DNA from: Ectocarpus siliculosus
Lineage: Eukaryota; Sar; Phaeophyceae; Ectocarpales; Ectocarpaceae
DNA: 64,000 nt
NCBI GenBank assembly: GCA_000310025.1
Contig: FN649741.1
Location: 5,600,543-5,664,542 of the forward strand
Direction of reading: 5' to 3'
The notes below the pieces were generated by a model, which worked only from the letters and a program-made list of their open reading frames with translations, had not been told where the DNA came from and did no database searches. Both the position numbers and the translations under genes were made by a program. Shown piece after piece: positions 58,158 through 64,000 of this stretch (position 1 is its first letter; each line of letters opens with the position of its first letter).

Positions 58158-59960
58158 TTAACCATTGACCACGCATCCTTGAGAAAACGGAGCATTGTTC
58201 CCACGTGAGCAATCACCGATGGCCAATCGTTGCTTCCCATTTTGCCAAATGTGTCTCAAACATATTTCACCTAGCCTACCGTATATGACACAAGATAACA
58301 CACCCCCTTGACCGATTTTCAAAGATCGATTTCTCAACAGCAGGAAGACTCACAGCGCCGAAAATGGCGGCGTTGGAACCGTCTCGTTGAGAGCTTTTGG
58401 AAAATGTATCATTTCGTTTATGTACCCTCTTCGTCGTCGAGTAATCGATCTTTGAAAATCGGTCAAGGGGGTGTGTTATCTTGTGTCATATACGGTATGT
58501 ATCCTATCGATATCACCTCCCGCCTTTTCAACCCACTTTCTTTGTCCCAGTACAGCTACCGTCTTCTCATGGCTATTCCATGCCTCAGACATCTCCCCGT
58601 ATCTTCCTTCTACTCCCAGCTCAGTCATGTAGACTTCCCTCTCCTCCTTGTACAACACTCTGCGACTACATAAACCCGGTCTTCGCACTCGCAGCCACAT
58701 TCACATTTGAACTTGTCGTCTTTATAGTCTACCTCCCTAAATCTTCGTCTGCGTTCTCGAAGGGCAATGTCCCCGGTTCTAAATTTGACCAGCTCTGTCC
58801 CTGCATCCATTGGTTCATGTAGGTACTCCTGGAGCCCTATTCATTCTTTCAACATTCCGTACACATGTAGACCCTCTACATCCTGAGTTTCTTTGGTTAG
58901 ATTCTGTTCTTGTCTCTCGGCAAAAGCAACGGATTATCTTCTCCTTGAATCTATCTAGACCTTCCGTTCCCAGCGTATCACCTTCGTCGATTTCGAACTC
59001 CTTCCATACGTCATCTGCAACCTTGATCTATTCTGTGGGTTGTCTATCCCTCTTCTTGTTTGCCAACACTTCGCCTCCCAAGCTATTCTCGGCAACTTCT
59101 CCTCTCCCTACCGCACATGCGGTGCTGCCATTTTAGCTTCCTTACGACTCTTCCCGATCGTAGGGATTGGATCCCCACTTCTGCCCTGACGGCTGCATAC
59201 TAGTGCGCTGGGAGCATTCTAGGATGATTTCGCTGCTGTCATCTGCGCCGACTGGAGCTCTTTGACTTCCTTCTTATTTCCTTCCCATACTTCTCCAGCA
59301 TACTCTAGCGGCGGTACGATTACGCTCTTCAGAACTGTCAATTTGATGCATGTATCGAGGTGCCGGTTTGGGAGTGTTGGGTGCAGCTTCCCTGCTCGAG
59401 CTTTTCCATTTTCCGCTACCTTGGACATGTGTGCGTTCCACGAGCGCTCTTTTGAGATCTTTTATCCCGAGGTATGTGTACTGATCTACTTGCAAGCTCC
59501 TCGACCCCCCAATTCCATCTATACTCTACTGGTTTCTCCTGTCCTTGTTGCATACCACGACAGCATTCTTCTAAAGTTGGCATTCAATCTCCACTTATCC
59601 GAAAAATCCTTCCGTGCGTCAACCTGCAGTTGAAGTCCCTCAGGGGTAGCAGAATGCCCACAAAATCATCCGCAAACAGCGTTCCCGACACTGAAGTTTC
59701 CCCTTCCTTTGCTCCCTTCCCGATTGCCTCTGCGACTTTCAACAGATGGTTGATGAACACCTGGAACAATGTTGGGGGCAAAGTACAACGTTGTGGGACC
59801 CCCTGTCCAATAATGTAGACAGTTCCCCGTCTAACATGACAACGCTTCACGTACGCTGTGTCACCTTCAGCACTCCAGATTTTCCCCTTTACTCGGACAC
59901 TTCTTTCCACAGCCCATTTCTCCATATTATATCGTATGCGGGGGGCTTGGGGGGGGCAAG
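58158..59960 (-). mobile_element. Decayed LINE (non-LTR retrotransposon), interrupted by a MITE
   Basis: Reading leftwards from about 59925: a reverse transcriptase fragment with GVPQRCTLPPTLFQVFIN and the catalytic LFADDFVG box, VDQYTYLGI, NRHLDTCIKLTVLKSVIVP, a Cys-rich FKCECGCECEDRV segment, and an RKWVEKAGGDIDRI tail. The same tail frame resumes beyond the MITE with EICLRHIWQNGKQRL and ends at 58158. The 5' half of the RT and any endonuclease are absent, and several frameshifts and stops are present, so it is inactive. Confidence 0.8.
58277..58497 (+). mobile_element. MITE with perfect 55-bp TIRs, TA target site
   Basis: Positions 58277-58331 and 58443-58497 are exact reverse complements over 55 bp, beginning TACCGTATATGACACAAG. 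The 221-bp element has no coding capacity. The outermost TA pairs suggest a TA target duplication, as in Tc1/mariner-type elements. It splits the LINE frame. Confidence 0.93.
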
Positions 59961-62832
59961 AGGAGTTCTTAAGAGGTGTTAAACGCTCTCACTCGAGCTG
60001 CCGTGGCACGACAGAACTCGGAGGTGTGGAAAAAAGGGAGAGCTGGCCCTCTGTTATGCATGGCTACTGGGCAACCGTTTAGTTTGGGATGCATGGTTGG
60101 TAAGAAATCGCCGAGTATCGCGGGGCTTTCGCGGTACGTGCCTTGCCATTGTTTGTGTCCACCTTCCTCATGACTATTTGCTAGGAATACAACAGCAGTC
60201 CTTAGTCCAACCAACACCAACACAAAATAGTTCACCTCTTTGTCAAGCCGCCTGTCAATAACACACCTGACACAGAACAGGTTGCACGCCACTTGCGCGC
60301 ACACATTCTTTCAGCGGAAATTTTCAAACTCTCTCTTTAGGTCGCAACAGCACTCGGATCAGAAAGAGAGCAATGTCGTTTCTCTAGCAAGAGGCATCGC
60401 AAAATGAGGCTACTGTGTCTCAGCATCGCTATAATAGTAGAACATGACGAAAACGCCCCTTTTTTACGTCCGTGACAACCGGGAGAGCGAACAACCTGTA
60501 GACGATGCTGACGACGGGACGAGTGGAGCACCTGTGCGGTGTGCTGGACAATAGCGCCTGCCGTTCTACCCACTGAGCAAGAGCAAGCTGTGTACTCCGA
60601 GAGTAGGCCCGAGCGAGCTCTTCCCCTGGCCAAGCCCTCACTCACCCGAACCTATTACTCCGCACGAACAAGGGTTCTCCCTCTTCCACTCGCCAAGCCC
60701 CTGCTACTCACCCCCATCTACTGCTCCTCACGTCCCTGGCCACCAAACATGCTCATGGCGCGCGCAATAAGGTCCCGGCGATGGCATTGGTTCCCTTGCG
60801 CGCTGGACCCAATCTGCGGTGTCGCCTCGTACTGCAGGTTGCTGTGCACCATACGCGCGAGCACGAACGAAAACGTCATGGTATCTCCTCTTCCAGTGGA
60901 GTACTTCCTGCGCGTGGAGGCCGGAGGATGGGTGTTTTTTTTCTCTCGCGCAAAAACCAGTTCACCTCTATCCGCGAGTAAGGGTGCCAGGATAACTGTA
61001 TCAACATTAAAAGTCATGTGAATCTACGATCGGTCCGGCACCATCGCGTACCGACCCTACCGCCTTTCGATTTTCTCCCCTGACCTCACTATAACTATTT
61101 TTTCTTTTTTTATGGTTTTGGTCTCGCGGAGAACATTTGCCTGTGGTCCCCACCCCCCTCTGATCGCACTGTTGTTTACTGCACAAGAGATAAATGCAGT
61201 GTCTGTGTGTCTCGTTTTTTATGTACCTCAACGTAGAGTTCGAGATGAGAGCCCGTTCTTTTTTTGAACAAATCCGATATTGCATGTGGGGGAGAGGGTA
61301 GCGGGACTGCTGTGCGTGTGTGTAGGGAGACTGATGCTAAATGAGGCAAGCTAATGCAACACACACACCTGGATATTGCGTTAGTGTTGTTGTGCGGACG
61401 AACGCCCTCGTCCAAGGCTCTGCTTGGAAAGGCGTTGGAGGACCCAACTCGCGTCCGGGAATGGCTGCAATCGTCCAGCTTACACTTTTTCGAGCAGGGC
61501 CTTATACAAGGGCGTTTGCGCAGCAGCACTAGGAACCTCGTTCAGGGGGATTGTGGCCAAGTCATCCCCGAACTCCTCCTCTGGCTCATCGGAATCATGG
61601 CTAGGTACTGCTTGCTGAATCGCTTCTGCTTCCGCGTTGGTATCGACTCGCTCGGACGTCTCGAAAATGGGACCGTGAACGGGGGCTCTGACCTCTTTTT
61701 GCACGTCTCGCTGTGTGCGTATCGTAATCAGCCATGAAGGCAGGAGACGGCAGAGTGCGTCTGGCTGAGCTGCTCTTATTTTAGAAATTATATCGAGTTG
61801 TGCAGATAGCGCGTGATAAATGCGTCCATACATACTGTACAGAGGACGAAACATGGGTACCAGTTCAGATTTTTCTGCTCACAACTATCAGGAATATCCT
61901 ATTGAATCTCCCAGGGCCTTACGGTGCTGTCCGGCTTATCTACGTAGAGCTTGGTCACGTTTTCTATATATTGCTGTATGGCGATGTGGTGCTGTCAGAC
62001 CTCTGCACGAGCGATGATACCAGGTGGGTATGTCAGCCCCCAAATGGTAGTTGATGCACAACTTTCCCCCCCTCCGACACGCGCAGCATCTAGTGGGCCG
62101 CAGGTGCTGGCGTGTGGATCGGTGGTCGTCAAAGGCACCCCTATGCAGGTACATCGGAGCTTGTTCGACATCATGAGCACTATCTACCTTACGCTCGTTC
62201 TCGATGGGCAACATCAAAACAAGCTATGAAAATGAAGCACTTTGTTATATTTGTTTGGTTTTTGAATAGCGAATATTCCATGGAGTCTCGAGTTTCCTTG
62301 CTTATATCCTTTGGGTGAACTCTCTGCTTGCCGTTCTAAAAGACCTTCAGCGCGTTTCAAGCCAACCTTGGACATGATCGGCCACGAACGACGGGGTGTA
62401 CCTCGGGCCTTTTTTCTTCCCATGAGACGGCTCTTGGTAGATTCTGTTCGTATCCATGTGCTGTTGTGTTCGGCAATAGCTCATGTGGTATCAATGGGGC
62501 CGCGGCACGATCTCCGCCCTGCCTGTACGGTGCCCGTGGACAAGTGTATCTGTTACATCGCCAGTTATCATCAACGCTGTGTTTCGTGTTTGCCCGACAC
62601 CCAACACATGGTGGTTGTGTCGTTTCATGTGTCATGCTGGATGGGGATCGAGTTGGGCCTACCGGCAGGTGGCGTTGCCATGACACATTGGTGAAGAGAG
62701 CCCTCGCCACCCGCGATGAAACATTACTGCTTCGTGTTGTGTGGCGTGCTGCCGTCTTGTGTTGTCAGATCATTGGCATCGACGACCATCTAACGAATTG
62801 GAACCGTGACGTTTGAATATTGATGAACACAG
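59961..62832. other. Unassigned region upstream of TIPRL
   Basis: No confident gene. On the minus strand, 61710-61484 looks like an exon (acidic, ending TPLYKALLEK, with a CAG acceptor and GTAAGC donor), and 60894-60718 is open (MVHSNLQYEATPQIGSSAQG) and ends at a stop. On the plus strand 62087-62148, behind a strong polypyrimidine acceptor, encodes SGPQVLACGSVVVKGTPMQ and could be an upstream TIPRL exon. Confidence 0.3.
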
Positions 62833-64000
62833 CTTCCTGAAATTCTCTTTGGAAATAACGCTCTGGAGTTCCGTCACCAAGAATCTGGGTTCATTCTTCA
62901 ATTTGAATCAAGGGCTGCCTTGAAGAAGTGGGTGGAGCTGTTCGCTGAGGGCGCCTTCGAGGTACTGTGTTTGATGGTCCATGTGATTCCTTGGGCGCAC
63001 GGCACATTGATACTTGTTTGATGAACTCACCACGCCGCACGGCACCCACCCTCCTTATACCAAACCAACTTTGTCGAGCATTCTGCACATTTTCGCAACG
63101 GACACTCGAAGATGCATTAATGTCGTATGGTTTTCGACGCGAATGCCCCATGAAAAGAACCCCCGCTGCATAATACGACTTCGAGACCACCCACGCACCA
63201 AATGCATGAAACCGATTAGGTTATTAAGGTCCGAGAAGCGCAGAAGTGGCAAACGCGTACTGGCACACCTATCAGAAAACAGGAGTACGACTGGACGTGG
63301 GGAACAGACTACGCCGGCTCGTGCCGTCGACAGGATGTGGGTGTTGAGTACAGCGAGGTGAGAGGTTAACAATAATGCATCGTTGCTTCACCAGGCGACT
63401 AACTGGTAGAAACGTCCGGCGTTCACCGGTGGCAAGAGGTGAATGAAGCAAGAACTGATGTAGCTGTTCGTAGTGCATGTGTTTGCTTTGATTTTTCCGG
63501 CAGTTTTTTAGAATTGGACGGTAGGCACTCGTTGCAGCTCGGATGTGATTAATTATTGTTTACTCATTCATGCCTTGATGATTCTCGCAATACTACAAAG
63601 GCCTTGGGGCCCGACTTCATTCCTATCGAGCGGTTGTTTCCACAGCAATTTATTCTGAGCACGCCAAAGATTGTGTCGAATAATTTCTGTGCGGTTGGCC
63701 TCCCGCATCTCTTGCGTTGTTACCTTAGGATGTCAATGAAAGCTATAGCCATGAAGAAGCGCTTGACTGTTGAAATGACCGGTTCAAGAGCGTGGTCCCG
63801 CTGTTCCTGTGCCGCTCAGCCCAGCGATCTCCATCGCCCCGACACGTGCGAGTTTTCTTTACCTTTTTCGGTGCAGAGTGGAGACATTCTGCAACCCCTC
63901 ACAAGGACGGGCAAGGATACGGAGACGCCGGTAGAATGGGTGGCATGCGAGCCGGGTGGAATCAATCGTCAGATGCTTCTTGACCAGAGCAGCCCGATAT
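62833..64000 (+). CDS. TIPRL: TIP41-like protein (TIPRL), cut by the window edge
   Basis: Three phase-0 exons: 62833-62961, 63229-63357 and 63877 to the window end. The first gives LPEILFGNNALEFRHQESG, matching TIPRL/TIP41 LPEMIFGNNVL and the following beta-strand region. The second gives KWQTR and KQEYDWTWGTDYAGS, matching the YDWTYTTDYKGT hallmark. The third gives PVEWVACEPG and GINRQMLLDQSSPI, matching the region before TIP41's PILFFDEV, which should lie just beyond 64000. TIP41 proteins bind PP2A-family catalytic subunits or their alpha4/Tap42 partner in TOR signalling. N-terminal exons lie upstream; 62087-62148 is a candidate. Confidence 0.85.

Noticed and set aside
60480-60600. tRNA A-box-like TTGCTCAGTGGGTAGA on the minus strand
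   Set aside because: No B box at the proper distance and no cloverleaf; not aligned with the two SINE heads.
61354-61737. 127-residue plus-strand open frame (ALEDPTRVREWLQ)
   Set aside because: Overlaps the minus-strand exon-like frame, which has better splice signals; neither is certain, so no gene was called.

Overview
This is nuclear DNA from an intron-rich eukaryote, most likely a brown alga (Ectocarpus-like). That is an inference. It rests on many short exons with GT-AG and some GC-AG introns, introns often 0.5-3 kb long, neighbouring genes that mostly alternate strand, and a glyoxalase I whose N-terminus looks like a heterokont bipartite plastid presequence (signal peptide plus an ASAFAP-like A-T-A-F-R-P motif). 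There is no bacterial operon structure, CRISPR array or viral gene. Gene models were read by eye from splice signals, reading phase and protein-family similarity, with no alignment run.

Layout: (1) 657-5893, minus: a BAT2 N-terminal-domain protein resembling plant MOS1/animal PRRC2. (2) 8626-10209, plus: a UBC-like AKTIP/FTS homologue (5' end unresolved). (3) 11205-16389, plus: glyoxalase I, predicted plastid-targeted. (4) 17510-21534, minus: a La-related protein. (5) 21808-32248, plus: a 25-exon calpain-like gene with three C-terminal domain III-like modules; its catalytic Cys is Thr. (6) 34901-40711, minus: a glutamate dehydrogenase-like gene that has lost every key catalytic Lys and Asp. 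(7) 41075-46447, plus: SRRM1-type PWI splicing factor. (8) 46553-52818, minus: organellar phenylalanyl-tRNA synthetase. (9) 52.8-62.8 kb: repeat-rich and gene-poor, with two decayed LINE copies, a MITE inserted into one of them, a tRNA-derived SINE head and an Arg-rich tandem repeat. (10) 62833-64000, plus: TIP41/TIPRL, cut by the window edge.

Genes 4/5 and 6/7 are head-to-head and share 273 and 363 bp of upstream DNA. Genes 7/8 are tail-to-tail, 105 bp apart. Most products are housekeeping proteins (splicing, translation, RNA binding, PP2A/TOR signalling, methylglyoxal detoxification). The most unusual content is two neighbouring predicted pseudoenzymes: a calpain without its nucleophile and a GDH without its catalytic lysines and aspartate. 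Repeats sit mostly in long introns (GDH intron 3, SRRM1 intron 3, FARS2 intron 2, GLO1 intron 3) and in the 53-62 kb gap.
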